A stretch of DNA of 64,000 bases from Phycicoccus duodecadis (GCF_002846495.1 NZ_PJNE01000001.1:3436353-3500352); one strand, 5' to 3'. Positions 54,099 to 63,653 are shown, numbered from the stretch's first letter. Translations and numbers: made by a program. Notes: generated by a model from the letters alone, not told the origin.

Positions 54099-54902
54099 TC
54101 ACGGGCGCTCGCACACGAGGATGGCGGTACCGGGCAGGAGGCGGCCGCGCAGCGGTGACCAGCCGCCCCAGGACTGCCGGTTGCGCGCGGGCCACTCCGG
54201 CTCGACGAGGTCGACGAGGGTCAAGCCGGCCGCCACGACCTGGCGCACCAGGTCGCCCAGCGTGCGGTGGTGCTCGACGTAGGTCGGGACCCCGGCGGCG
54301 CTCTCGACGTAGGGGGTGCGGTCGAAGTAGGACGTGGTGGCCGTGAGCCCCTCGGGGCCCGGGACGTCGGGGAAGGCCCACCGCACCGGGTGCGAGGTCG
54401 AGAACACGAAGCGACCGCCCGGGCGCAGCACCCGGGCCGCCTCGCGCAGCACCGCCTCGCTGTCGGCCACGAAGGGGACGACGCCGTAGGCCGTGAAGAC
54501 GCGGTCGACCGAGGCGTCGGCCAGCGGCAGACGCGTCCCGTCGCACTGGAGCAGGGGGACCGGCGCCGTGCCGTCGGCCCGGCCGGCGTCGATGCGACGG
54601 GAGGTGGCGAGCATCCCGCCCGAGAGGTCGCTGGCGACGACCCGCGCGCCCCGGTGGCGTGCGAGCCAGCGCGAGCACTGGGCCGCACCGGCGCCGATCT
54701 CGACGACGGTGTGGCCGGGCGTGACACCCAGGAGGTCCAGCTCGTCCTCGGTCCAGCCCTCGGGGCCCCACACGAAGCCCGCGTCGTCGAGGAACGAGCC
54801 GTGCTCGGCGTGGTAGTCCTCGGCCTCGGCGTCCCACCAGGCCCGGTTGGCGGCCACCGTCTCGCCGGCGCCCACCGGGCGGCGGCCGGCCTCCTGGGTC
54901 AC
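54099..54902 (-). CDS. Class I SAM-dependent methyltransferase
   Basis: I start at the GTG at 54902 (VTQEAGRRPVG), giving 267 residues; the longer open frame starts inside the rpsA promoter. SAM motif I is VVEIGAGAAQCSRWLA near residues 75-90, then VASDLSGGML, QCDGTRLPLADASVD, and ARVLRPGGRFVFSTSHP as motifs II-IV. Ubiquinone-methylase-like Methyltransf_11 fold; substrate unknown. Convergent with polA, divergent from rpsA. An inverted second copy at 62834-63638 has a frameshift; this copy is intact. Confidence 0.88.
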   Translation of the reverse strand: MTQEAGRRPVGAGETVAANRAWWDAEAEDYHAEHGSFLDDAGFVWGPEGWTEDELDLLGVTPGHTVVEIGAGAAQCSRWLARHRGARVVASDLSGGMLATSRRIDAGRADGTAPVPLLQCDGTRLPLADASVDRVFTAYGVVPFVADSEAVLREAARVLRPGGRFVFSTSHPVRWAFPDVPGPEGLTATTSYFDRTPYVESAAGVPTYVEHHRTLGDLVRQVVAAGLTLVDLVEPEWPARNRQSWGGWSPLRGRLLPGTAILVCERP

Positions 54903-54938
54903 CGTCGACCCCCGCTCGGCCGGCGGGCCTGGACCGTT

Positions 54939-54968
54939 TTGCCGGTGGTGTGCGGGCACGAGTAGGCT
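54939..54968 (+). promoter_or_regulatory. Promoter of rpsA
   Basis: TTGCCG at 54939-54944 and TAGGCT at 54963-54968, 18 bases apart, about 88 bases before rpsA. The leader ends with CGGAG as ribosome site. Present again, inverted, at 62768-62797. Confidence 0.55.
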
Positions 54969-55056
54969 GTGCGAGCACCCGTGTGCCGTTCGCGACACCG
55001 GTGTGCGCCCGCTTCATCCACTCGAGTCCACCTGTCCACATCGGAGTTCCTACTAC

Positions 55057-56535
55057 ATGACTGCCAGCACGGTCGCCACGACCGCCCCTCAGATTGCCAT
55101 CAACGACATCGGCTCTGAGGAAGACCTCCTCGCCGCGATCGACGCGACGATCAAGCACTTCAACGACGGCGACATCGTCGAGGGTCGCATCGTCAAGGTG
55201 GACCGCGACGAGGTCCTCCTCGACATCGGCTACAAGACCGAGGGTGTCATCCCCTCCCGCGAGCTGTCCATCAAGCACGACGTCGACCCCAACGACGTCG
55301 TCAAGGTCGGCGACGAGGTCGAGGCCCTGGTCCTCCAGAAGGAGGACAAGGAGGGTCGTCTGATCCTGTCCAAGAAGCGCGCCCAGTACGAGCGCGCCTG
55401 GGGCACGATCGAGAAGATCAAGGAGGAGGACGGCGTCGTCACCGGCACCGTCATCGAGGTCGTCAAGGGCGGCCTCATCCTCGACATCGGCCTGCGCGGG
55501 TTCCTCCCCGCCTCGCTCGTCGAGATGCGCCGGGTGCGCGACCTCCAGCCGTACGTCGGCAAGGAGATCGAGGCCAAGATCATCGAGCTCGACAAGAACC
55601 GCAACAACGTGGTCCTGTCGCGCCGTGCCTGGCTCGAGCAGACCCAGTCCGAGGTCCGCACGACGTTCCTCAAGGAGCTCGGCAAGGGCCAGGTCCGCAC
55701 GGGTGTCGTGTCCTCCATCGTCAACTTCGGTGCGTTCGTCGACCTCGGCGGCGTCGACGGTCTCGTGCACGTCTCCGAGCTGTCCTGGAAGCACATCGAC
55801 CACCCGTCCGAGGTCGTCGAGGTCGGCGACGAGGTCACCGTCGAGGTGCTCGACGTCGACATGGACCGCGAGCGCGTCTCGCTGTCGCTCAAGGCGACGC
55901 AGGAGGACCCCTGGCAGCACTTCGCCCGGACCCACGCGATCGGCCAGGTCGTCCCGGGCAAGGTCACCAAGCTCGTCCCGTTCGGTGCGTTCGTGCGCGT
56001 CGACGACGGCATCGAGGGCCTGGTGCACATCTCCGAGCTCGCCGAGCGTCACGTCGAGCTGCCCGAGCAGGTCGTCACCGTCGGCCAGGAGATCTTCGTC
56101 AAGGTCATCGACATCGACCTCGAGCGTCGCCGCATCTCGCTCAGCCTGAAGCAGGCCAACGAGGACGGCGCCGGCCAGGTCGAGTTCGACCCGACCCTGT
56201 ACGGCATGGCCGCCGAGTACGACGAGAAGGGTGACTACAAGTACCCCGAGGGCTTCGACCCGGAGACCAACGAGTGGCTCGAGGGCTACGAGACCCAGCG
56301 CGAGGCCTGGGAGAAGCAGTACGCCGAGGCCCACGCCCGCTGGGAGGCCCACCGGGCCCAGGTCGAGGCGGCCGTCAAGGCCGACGCCGAGGCCGCCGGC
56401 GAGGCCGCGACCTCGTACTCGTCCGAGAGCACCGACGAGGCGCCCGCCGTGCGCCCGGCCGCTCCCGTCAACGAGGGCACCCTCGCCTCCGACGAGGCGC
56501 TCGCCGCGCTGCGCGAGAAGCTCACCGGCAACTGA
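55057..56535 (+). CDS. rpsA: 30S ribosomal protein S1
   Basis: Binds mRNA on the small ribosomal subunit. From the ATG at 55057 it has 492 residues with four S1 RNA-binding repeats: beginning near DIVEGRIVKVDRDEVLLDIG, VVTGTVIEVVKGGLILDIG, VRTGVVSSIVNFGAFVDLGG and VVPGKVTKLVPFGAFVRVDD; the last two keep the classic FGAFV. Four repeats plus an Ala/Glu tail is the actinobacterial form. An identical protein is encoded in reverse at 61201-62679. Confidence 0.97.
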   Translation: MTASTVATTAPQIAINDIGSEEDLLAAIDATIKHFNDGDIVEGRIVKVDRDEVLLDIGYKTEGVIPSRELSIKHDVDPNDVVKVGDEVEALVLQKEDKEGRLILSKKRAQYERAWGTIEKIKEEDGVVTGTVIEVVKGGLILDIGLRGFLPASLVEMRRVRDLQPYVGKEIEAKIIELDKNRNNVVLSRRAWLEQTQSEVRTTFLKELGKGQVRTGVVSSIVNFGAFVDLGGVDGLVHVSELSWKHIDHPSEVVEVGDEVTVEVLDVDMDRERVSLSLKATQEDPWQHFARTHAIGQVVPGKVTKLVPFGAFVRVDDGIEGLVHISELAERHVELPEQVVTVGQEIFVKVIDIDLERRRISLSLKQANEDGAGQVEFDPTLYGMAAEYDEKGDYKYPEGFDPETNEWLEGYETQREAWEKQYAEAHARWEAHRAQVEAAVKADAEAAGEAATSYSSESTDEAPAVRPAAPVNEGTLASDEALAALREKLTGN

Positions 56536-56548
56536 CGCCCGCGTCACC

Positions 56549-56583
56549 GCAGGGCCCCGGACCGTCACGGTCCGGGGCCCTGC
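56549..56583 (+). terminator. Terminator of rpsA
   Basis: A palindrome of 17 bases per arm (GCAGGGCCCCGGACCGT and complement) with one central base; about 15 pairs can form with a five-base loop. No T-run. Mirrored at 61153-61187. Confidence 0.8.
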
Positions 56584-56687
56584 GCGTTCCCGGAGCCGCG
56601 CAGGGGGCGTCCGGAGCCCGGGCCGAGCGTTGGCCCCCTCGACGAAAGTCGTTCACGCCGTGCACGCCGCCACGTAACTCTGCGGGC

Positions 56688-56693
56688 TAGGTT
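56688..56693 (+). promoter_or_regulatory. Leaderless -10 element of the ABC transporter operon
   Basis: TAGGTT ends six bases before the GTG at 56700. A short symmetric element, CGAC-GAAA-GTCG at 56640-56651, lies 37 bases further upstream and could be an operator. Confidence 0.4.
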
Positions 56694-56699
56694 GTCGAC

Positions 56700-57659
56700 G
56701 TGCAGTCGACGACCTCGGACCGAGACGTCGCGCCGGGGGAACGCTCAGGGCCACCTGAGCCGGTCGGGCCCCCGCCGCGGCGCTCCAGCGGGCGCGCCTG
56801 GGAGTGGAGCCTCGCCGGGCTCCTCCTGGCCCCCAACCTGGTCCTCCTCATCGTGTTCACCTACCGGCCGCTGCTCGACAACATCCGCCTCTCGTTCACC
56901 GACTGGAACATCTCGGCGCCGGTGGCCAACCCGGTGGGCTTCGCCAACTACGTCGAGTGGTTCGGGCGCGACGACACCCGCACGGTGCTGTCGAACACGC
57001 TGATCTTCACCGTCGCGACCGTCGGCATCTCGATGGGGCTGGGCCTGGCCCTGGCCATGCTGCTCGACCAGCGCCTGCGCGGCCGCAACGTCGTGCGCTC
57101 GGTGGTGTTCGCGCCGTTCGTCATCTCCGGCGCCGCGGTGGGCGTGGCCTTCCAGTTCGTCTTCGACCCCAGCTTCGGCCTGGTGCGCGACCTGCTGACC
57201 CGCGTCGGGGTCGCCGTGCCCGACTTCTACCAGCGCCCGGGATGGGCGCTGTTCATGGTGACCTTCACCTACATCTGGAAGACCCTCGGCTACAGCTTCG
57301 TCATCTACCTGGCGGCGCTGCAGGGCCGGCGGGCCGACCTCGACGAGGCGGCCGAGATCGACGGCGCCTCGCCCTGGACGCACTTCCGCAGGGTGCTGCT
57401 GCCCCAGCTGCGGCCGACGACGTTCTTCCTGTCCATCACGGTGCTGCTGAGCTCGGTGCAGGTGTTCGACATCATCAACGTGATGACCCGCGGCGGGCCG
57501 GTGGGCGACGGCACCATGACGCTCGTCTACCAGGTGTACCGCGAGACCTTCGTCAACCTGCGGGCCGGCTACGGCGCGACGGTGGCCACCGTCATGTTCC
57601 TCATCCTCCTGGTCGTCACGATCGTCCAGGTCCGCGTCATGGATCGGCCGCAGACATGA
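56700..57659 (+). CDS. Sugar ABC transporter permease, MalF/UgpA-like
   Basis: A 319-residue permease with six hydrophobic helices after a Pro/Arg-rich 35-residue head (WSLAGLLLAPNLVLLIVFTYRPLL begins the membrane part). The EAA loop that docks on the ATPase is EAAEIDGASPWTHFRRVLLPQLRP near residues 217-240. Family CUT1. The sugar cannot be predicted. Overlaps the second permease gene by four bases (ATGA). No ATPase gene is in the window; CUT1 systems often share MsiK encoded elsewhere. An inverted copy is at 60077-61036. Confidence 0.92.
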   Translation: MQSTTSDRDVAPGERSGPPEPVGPPPRRSSGRAWEWSLAGLLLAPNLVLLIVFTYRPLLDNIRLSFTDWNISAPVANPVGFANYVEWFGRDDTRTVLSNTLIFTVATVGISMGLGLALAMLLDQRLRGRNVVRSVVFAPFVISGAAVGVAFQFVFDPSFGLVRDLLTRVGVAVPDFYQRPGWALFMVTFTYIWKTLGYSFVIYLAALQGRRADLDEAAEIDGASPWTHFRRVLLPQLRPTTFFLSITVLLSSVQVFDIINVMTRGGPVGDGTMTLVYQVYRETFVNLRAGYGATVATVMFLILLVVTIVQVRVMDRPQT

Positions 57660-58585
57660 GCGCCACCACCACGCCCGTCGGCCGCGTCGACGAGGCACCC
57701 GAGCAGCCGTCGCGCCGTCGCCGGGGGCGCGGGGTCGCCCACGGCGCCGAGGCCGCCTCGCACCGCTCGCCCGCGATGACCGCCGCGGGCTACGTCGCGA
57801 TGCTCCTCGTGGTCCTCGTCGTGGCCGTCCCGCTGTTCTGGATCGTGGTCACCTCGCTCAAGGAGCGCCAGGACATCTACGTCCAGCCCGCGCAGTGGCT
57901 GCCCGACCCGGGGACCACGAACAACTACCACGACGTCACCACGCGCATCCCGTTCCTGCGGTACATGCGCAACTCGGTGATCATCACGGTGGTGCTCTCG
58001 GTCTCGAAGATCGTGCTGGGCGTGCTGAGCGCCTACGCACTCTCGCTGCTGCGCTTCCCCGGCCGCGGCCTGGTGTTCCTCGTCGTCATCGCGGCCCTGA
58101 TGGTGCCCAACCAGATCACGGTCATCAGCAACTACGCGCTGGTGGCCCAGCTCGGCTGGCGCAACACCTTCCAGGGGATCATCATCCCGCTGGCCGGCGT
58201 CGCCTTCGGCACCTTCCTGATGCGCAACCAGTTCCTCAGCCTGCCGAGCGAGATCATCGAGGCCGCGCGCCTCGACGGCGCCGGGCCGCTGAAGCTCCTC
58301 TGGCGCGTGGTGCTGCCGATGTCGTGGCCGACCCTGGTGGCGTTCTCGCTCATCACCGTGGTCAACGAGTGGAACGAGTACCTCTGGCCGTTCCTGATGT
58401 CCGACGACGAGCGCACCGCCCCGCTGCCGGTCGGGCTGACCCTGCTGCAGAACAACGACGGCGTCACGAACTGGGGGCCGGTGATGGCCGGCACGGTGCT
58501 GGCCATGCTGCCGGTCCTGGTGCTCTTCCTGGTCCTGCAGCGGCAGATGATCAAGGGCCTCACCGCCGGCGCCGTGAAGAGCTGA
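57656..58585 (+). CDS. Sugar ABC transporter permease, MalG/UgpE-like
   Basis: A 309-residue permease starting at ATG 57656, with an Arg-rich head and six helices (AGYVAMLLVVLVVAVPLFWI is the first). The EAA loop is EIIEAARLDGAGPLKLLWRVVLPMSWP near residues 200-226. It is the second half of the permease heterodimer. The frame on the plus strand that continues past 58585 is not coding. The binding-protein gene follows 98 bases later. An inverted copy is at 59151-60080. Confidence 0.92.
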   Translation: MSATTTPVGRVDEAPEQPSRRRRGRGVAHGAEAASHRSPAMTAAGYVAMLLVVLVVAVPLFWIVVTSLKERQDIYVQPAQWLPDPGTTNNYHDVTTRIPFLRYMRNSVIITVVLSVSKIVLGVLSAYALSLLRFPGRGLVFLVVIAALMVPNQITVISNYALVAQLGWRNTFQGIIIPLAGVAFGTFLMRNQFLSLPSEIIEAARLDGAGPLKLLWRVVLPMSWPTLVAFSLITVVNEWNEYLWPFLMSDDERTAPLPVGLTLLQNNDGVTNWGPVMAGTVLAMLPVLVLFLVLQRQMIKGLTAGAVKS

Positions 58586-58683
58586 CCGACCGAAGACCAC
58601 CGACCACCGACCACCGACCGAGCACACCCCCTCACGAACCCCCACCCGGGCGACACCCGCCCGGGCGACACGGAAGGCACGAC

Positions 58684-58837
58684 ATGAACCAGCTCACCCG
58701 TCGCGGACTCCTCGGACTGGCCGGCACGGCCGGCATCGCAGGGCTCTCGGCCTGCGCCGGAACCGGTAGCAGCGCCAGCCCCGACAAGGCCAGTGGCGCC
58801 AGCAACACCATCGAGTTCTGGAGCAACCACCCCCGCA
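58684..58837 (+). pseudogene. Sugar ABC transporter substrate-binding lipoprotein, cut at the inversion point
   Basis: The ATG at 58684, after GGAAGG, begins a Tat-type lipoprotein signal: TRRGLLGL with the twin arginines, a hydrophobic stretch, and lipobox LSAC with the cysteine near residue 24, then NTIEFWSNHP, the normal start of a CUT1 binding protein. Only about 50 codons remain; homology to the mirrored arm stops near 58837 and the frame continues into unrelated sequence. The rest of the gene, expected to be about 400 codons more, is missing. Probably an assembly break rather than a natural pseudogene. Confidence 0.8.
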
Positions 58838-59055
58838 GGCCACGCCAGGGTTCTCCTTCTGGAAGGCCGGCGATGATCATGCATGCATCGACCGGCTGTG
58901 CCTGCTGCGGGGTGGTTGCTCCAGAACTCGATGGTGTTGCTGGCGCCACTGGCCTTGTCGGGGCTGGCGCTGCTACCGTTCCGGCGCAGGCGAGAGCCTG
59001 CGATGCCGGCCGTGCCGGCCAGTCCGAGGAGTCCGCGACGGGTGAGCTGGTTCAT
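58838..59055 (-). pseudogene. Mirrored copy of the binding-protein gene start, with indels
   Basis: Starts at 59055 on the minus strand. Compared with the left copy it lacks single bases at three short runs between residues 20 and 32, which scrambles GLSACAGTG and removes the lipobox before the frame returns. It goes about 67 bases further into the gene than the left arm: read on the minus strand near 58840-58872 it gives AFQKENPGVA, a typical binding-protein segment, again in a shifted frame. It ends abruptly at the turn-around. Confidence 0.75.
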
Positions 59056-59150
59056 GTCGTGCTTCCGTTCGCCGGGCGGGTGTCGCCCGGGTGGGGGTTC
59101 GTGAGGGGGTGTGCTCGGTCGGTGGTCGGTGGTCGGTGGTCTTCGGTCGG

Positions 59151-60080
59151 TCAGCTCTTCACGGCGCCGGCGGTGAGGCCCTTGATCATCTGCCGCTGCA
59201 GGACCAGGAAGAGCACCAGGACCGGCAGCATGGCCAGCACCGTGCCGGCCATCACCGGCCCCCAGTTCGTGACGCCGTCGTTGTTCTGCAGCAGGGTCAG
59301 CCCGACCGGCAGCGGGGCGGTGCGCTCGTCGTCGGACATCAGGAACGGCCAGAGGTACTCGTTCCACTCGTTGACCACGGTGATGAGCGAGAACGCCACC
59401 AGGGTCGGCCACGACATCGGCAGCACCACGCGCCAGAGGAGCTTCAGCGGCCCGGCGCCGTCGAGGCGCGCGGCCTCGATGATCTCGCTCGGCAGGCTGA
59501 GGAACTGGTTGCGCATCAGGAAGGTGCCGAAGGCGACGCCGGCCAGCGGGATGATGATCCCCTGGAAGGTGTTGCGCCAGCCGAGCTGGGCCACCAGCGC
59601 GTAGTTGCTGATGACCGTGATCTGGTTGGGCACCATCAGGGCCGCGATGACGACGAGGAACACCAGGCCGCGGCCGGGGAAGCGCAGCAGCGAGAGTGCG
59701 TAGGCGCTCAGCACGCCCAGCACGATCTTCGAGACCGAGAGCACCACCGTGATGATCACCGAGTTGCGCATGTACCGCAGGAACGGGATGCGCGTGGTGA
59801 CGTCGTGGTAGTTGTTCGTGGTCCCCGGGTCGGGCAGCCACTGCGCGGGCTGGACGTAGATGTCCTGGCGCTCCTTGAGCGAGGTGACCACGATCCAGAA
59901 CAGCGGGACGGCCACGACGAGGACCACGAGGAGCATCGCGACGTAGCCCGCGGCGGTCATCGCGGGCGAGCGGTGCGAGGCGGCCTCGGCGCCGTGGGCG
60001 ACCCCGCGCCCCCGGCGACGGCGCGACGGCTGCTCGGGTGCCTCGTCGACGCGGCCGACGGGCGTGGTGGTGGCGCTCAT
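59151..60080 (-). CDS. Inverted copy of the MalG-like permease
   Basis: Encodes the same 309-residue permease as 57656-58585, with no visible difference in protein, on the opposite strand. Treat as the same gene unless the inverted repeat is shown to be real. Confidence 0.85.
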   Translation of the reverse strand: MSATTTPVGRVDEAPEQPSRRRRGRGVAHGAEAASHRSPAMTAAGYVAMLLVVLVVAVPLFWIVVTSLKERQDIYVQPAQWLPDPGTTNNYHDVTTRIPFLRYMRNSVIITVVLSVSKIVLGVLSAYALSLLRFPGRGLVFLVVIAALMVPNQITVISNYALVAQLGWRNTFQGIIIPLAGVAFGTFLMRNQFLSLPSEIIEAARLDGAGPLKLLWRVVLPMSWPTLVAFSLITVVNEWNEYLWPFLMSDDERTAPLPVGLTLLQNNDGVTNWGPVMAGTVLAMLPVLVLFLVLQRQMIKGLTAGAVKS

Positions 60081-61036
60081 GTCTGCGGCCGATCCATGAC
60101 GCGGACCTGGACGATCGTGACGACCAGGAGGATGAGGAACATGACGGTGGCCACCGTCGCGCCGTAGCCGGCCCGCAGGTTGACGAAGGTCTCGCGGTAC
60201 ACCTGGTAGACGAGCGTCATGGTGCCGTCGCCCACCGGCCCGCCGCGGGTCATCACGTTGATGATGTCGAACACCTGCACCGAGCTCAGCAGCACCGTGA
60301 TGGACAGGAAGAACGTCGTCGGCCGCAGCTGGGGCAGCAGCACCCTGCGGAAGTGCGTCCAGGGCGAGGCGCCGTCGATCTCGGCCGCCTCGTCGAGGTC
60401 GGCCCGCCGGCCCTGCAGCGCCGCCAGGTAGATGACGAAGCTGTAGCCGAGGGTCTTCCAGATGTAGGTGAAGGTCACCATGAACAGCGCCCATCCCGGG
60501 CGCTGGTAGAAGTCGGGCACGGCGACCCCGACGCGGGTCAGCAGGTCGCGCACCAGGCCGAAGCTGGGGTCGAAGACGAACTGGAAGGCCACGCCCACCG
60601 CGGCGCCGGAGATGACGAACGGCGCGAACACCACCGAGCGCACGACGTTGCGGCCGCGCAGGCGCTGGTCGAGCAGCATGGCCAGGGCCAGGCCCAGCCC
60701 CATCGAGATGCCGACGGTCGCGACGGTGAAGATCAGCGTGTTCGACAGCACCGTGCGGGTGTCGTCGCGCCCGAACCACTCGACGTAGTTGGCGAAGCCC
60801 ACCGGGTTGGCCACCGGCGCCGAGATGTTCCAGTCGGTGAACGAGAGGCGGATGTTGTCGAGCAGCGGCCGGTAGGTGAACACGATGAGGAGGACCAGGT
60901 TGGGGGCCAGGAGGAGCCCGGCGAGGCTCCACTCCCAGGCGCGCCCGCTGGAGCGCCGCGGCGGGGGCCCGACCGGCTCAGGTGGCCCTGAGCGTTCCCC
61001 CGGCGCGACGTCTCGGTCCGAGGTCGTCGACTGCAC
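60077..61036 (-). CDS. Inverted copy of the MalF-like permease
   Basis: Encodes the same 319-residue permease as 56700-57659, including the four-base overlap with its partner and the upstream TAGGTT box (mirrored at 61043-61048). Confidence 0.85.
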   Translation of the reverse strand: MQSTTSDRDVAPGERSGPPEPVGPPPRRSSGRAWEWSLAGLLLAPNLVLLIVFTYRPLLDNIRLSFTDWNISAPVANPVGFANYVEWFGRDDTRTVLSNTLIFTVATVGISMGLGLALAMLLDQRLRGRNVVRSVVFAPFVISGAAVGVAFQFVFDPSFGLVRDLLTRVGVAVPDFYQRPGWALFMVTFTYIWKTLGYSFVIYLAALQGRRADLDEAAEIDGASPWTHFRRVLLPQLRPTTFFLSITVLLSSVQVFDIINVMTRGGPVGDGTMTLVYQVYRETFVNLRAGYGATVATVMFLILLVVTIVQVRVMDRPQT

Positions 61037-61152
61037 GTCGACAACCTAGCCCGCAGAGTTACGTGGCGGCGTGCACGGCGTGAACGACTTTCGTCGAGGG
61101 GGCCAACGCTCGGCCCGGGCTCCGGACGCCCCCTGCGCGGCTCCGGGAACGC

Positions 61153-61187
61153 GCAGGGCCCCGGACCGTGACGGTCCGGGGCCCTGC
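61153..61187 (-). terminator. Inverted copy of the rpsA terminator
   Basis: Mirror of the palindrome at 56549-56583. Confidence 0.75.
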
Positions 61188-61200
61188 GGTGACGCGGGCG

Positions 61201-62679
61201 TCAGTTGCCGGTGAGCTTCTCGCGCAGCGCGGCGAGCGCCTCGTCGGAGGCGAGGGTGCCCTCGTTGACGGGAGCGGCCGGGCGCACGGCGGGCGCCTCG
61301 TCGGTGCTCTCGGACGAGTACGAGGTCGCGGCCTCGCCGGCGGCCTCGGCGTCGGCCTTGACGGCCGCCTCGACCTGGGCCCGGTGGGCCTCCCAGCGGG
61401 CGTGGGCCTCGGCGTACTGCTTCTCCCAGGCCTCGCGCTGGGTCTCGTAGCCCTCGAGCCACTCGTTGGTCTCCGGGTCGAAGCCCTCGGGGTACTTGTA
61501 GTCACCCTTCTCGTCGTACTCGGCGGCCATGCCGTACAGGGTCGGGTCGAACTCGACCTGGCCGGCGCCGTCCTCGTTGGCCTGCTTCAGGCTGAGCGAG
61601 ATGCGGCGACGCTCGAGGTCGATGTCGATGACCTTGACGAAGATCTCCTGGCCGACGGTGACGACCTGCTCGGGCAGCTCGACGTGACGCTCGGCGAGCT
61701 CGGAGATGTGCACCAGGCCCTCGATGCCGTCGTCGACGCGCACGAACGCACCGAACGGGACGAGCTTGGTGACCTTGCCCGGGACGACCTGGCCGATCGC
61801 GTGGGTCCGGGCGAAGTGCTGCCAGGGGTCCTCCTGCGTCGCCTTGAGCGACAGCGAGACGCGCTCGCGGTCCATGTCGACGTCGAGCACCTCGACGGTG
61901 ACCTCGTCGCCGACCTCGACGACCTCGGACGGGTGGTCGATGTGCTTCCAGGACAGCTCGGAGACGTGCACGAGACCGTCGACGCCGCCGAGGTCGACGA
62001 ACGCACCGAAGTTGACGATGGAGGACACGACACCCGTGCGGACCTGGCCCTTGCCGAGCTCCTTGAGGAACGTCGTGCGGACCTCGGACTGGGTCTGCTC
62101 GAGCCAGGCACGGCGCGACAGGACCACGTTGTTGCGGTTCTTGTCGAGCTCGATGATCTTGGCCTCGATCTCCTTGCCGACGTACGGCTGGAGGTCGCGC
62201 ACCCGGCGCATCTCGACGAGCGAGGCGGGGAGGAACCCGCGCAGGCCGATGTCGAGGATGAGGCCGCCCTTGACGACCTCGATGACGGTGCCGGTGACGA
62301 CGCCGTCCTCCTCCTTGATCTTCTCGATCGTGCCCCAGGCGCGCTCGTACTGGGCGCGCTTCTTGGACAGGATCAGACGACCCTCCTTGTCCTCCTTCTG
62401 GAGGACCAGGGCCTCGACCTCGTCGCCGACCTTGACGACGTCGTTGGGGTCGACGTCGTGCTTGATGGACAGCTCGCGGGAGGGGATGACACCCTCGGTC
62501 TTGTAGCCGATGTCGAGGAGGACCTCGTCGCGGTCCACCTTGACGATGCGACCCTCGACGATGTCGCCGTCGTTGAAGTGCTTGATCGTCGCGTCGATCG
62601 CGGCGAGGAGGTCTTCCTCAGAGCCGATGTCGTTGATGGCAATCTGAGGGGCGGTCGTGGCGACCGTGCTGGCAGTCAT
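61201..62679 (-). CDS. rpsA: Inverted copy of ribosomal protein S1
   Basis: Encodes the same 492-residue protein as 55057-56535 with the same promoter region behind it. Two identical full S1 genes in mirror image would be exceptional in a bacterium, a strong reason to suspect the assembly. Confidence 0.85.
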   Translation of the reverse strand: MTASTVATTAPQIAINDIGSEEDLLAAIDATIKHFNDGDIVEGRIVKVDRDEVLLDIGYKTEGVIPSRELSIKHDVDPNDVVKVGDEVEALVLQKEDKEGRLILSKKRAQYERAWGTIEKIKEEDGVVTGTVIEVVKGGLILDIGLRGFLPASLVEMRRVRDLQPYVGKEIEAKIIELDKNRNNVVLSRRAWLEQTQSEVRTTFLKELGKGQVRTGVVSSIVNFGAFVDLGGVDGLVHVSELSWKHIDHPSEVVEVGDEVTVEVLDVDMDRERVSLSLKATQEDPWQHFARTHAIGQVVPGKVTKLVPFGAFVRVDDGIEGLVHISELAERHVELPEQVVTVGQEIFVKVIDIDLERRRISLSLKQANEDGAGQVEFDPTLYGMAAEYDEKGDYKYPEGFDPETNEWLEGYETQREAWEKQYAEAHARWEAHRAQVEAAVKADAEAAGEAATSYSSESTDEAPAVRPAAPVNEGTLASDEALAALREKLTGN

Positions 62680-62833
62680 GTAGTAGGAACTCCGATGTGG
62701 ACAGGTGGACTCGAGTGGATGAAGCGGGCGCACACCGGTGTCGCGAACGGCACACGGGTGCTCGCACAGCCTACTCGTGCCCGCACACCACCGGCAAAAC
62801 GGTCCAGGCCCGCCGGCCGAGCGGGGGTCGACG

Positions 62834-63638
62834 GTGACCCAGGAGGCCGGCCGCCGCCCGGTGGGCGCCGGCGAGACGGTGGCCGCCAACCGGGCCTGGT
62901 GGGACGCCGAGGCCGAGGACTACCACGCCGAGCACGGCTCGTTCCTCGACGACGCGGGCTTCGTGTGGGGCCCCGAGGGCTGGACCGAGGACGAGCTGGA
63001 CCTCCTGGGTGTCACGCCCGGCCACAACCGTCGTCGAGATCGGCGCCGGTGCGGCCCAGTGCTCGCGCTGGCTCGCACGCCACCGGGGCGCGCGGGTCGT
63101 CGCCAGCGACCTCTCGGGCGGGATGCTCGCCACCTCCCGTCGCATCGACGCCGGCCGGGCCGACGGCACGGCGCCGGTCCCCCTGCTCCAGTGCGACGGG
63201 ACGCGTCTGCCGCTGGCCGACGCCTCGGTCGACCGCGTCTTCACGGCCTACGGCGTCGTCCCCTTCGTGGCCGACAGCGAGGCGGTGCTGCGCGAGGCGG
63301 CCCGGGTGCTGCGCCCGGGCGGTCGCTTCGTGTTCTCGACCTCGCACCCGGTGCGGTGGGCCTTCCCCGACGTCCCGGGCCCCGAGGGGCTCACGGCCAC
63401 CACGTCCTACTTCGACCGCACCCCCTACGTCGAGAGCGCCGCCGGGGTCCCGACCTACGTCGAGCACCACCGCACGCTGGGCGACCTGGTGCGCCAGGTC
63501 GTGGCGGCCGGCTTGACCCTCGTCGACCTCGTCGAGCCGGAGTGGCCCGCGCGCAACCGGCAGTCCTGGGGCGGCTGGTCACCGCTGCGCGGCCGCCTCC
63601 TGCCCGGTACCGCCATCCTCGTGTGCGAGCGCCCGTGA
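62834..63638 (+). pseudogene. Inverted copy of the SAM methyltransferase, frameshifted
   Basis: Same as 54099-54902 except for one extra A in CCACAACCG at about 63026, which shifts the frame just before SAM motif I (GVTPGH is followed by a wrong frame). Downstream the correct frame resumes as an open frame to 63638 with VVEIGAGAAQ and all later motifs. A single A added to a short context is a typical sequencing-type error. Confidence 0.85.
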
Positions 63639-63653
63639 GCCGAGCCGCCGGGC

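Noticed and set aside
58632..59104. Short frames spanning the turn of the inverted repeat, with segments such as GWLLQNSMVLLAPLALSGL
   Set aside because: They are the mirrored reading of the signal-peptide region of the binding protein and exist only because of the fold-back.
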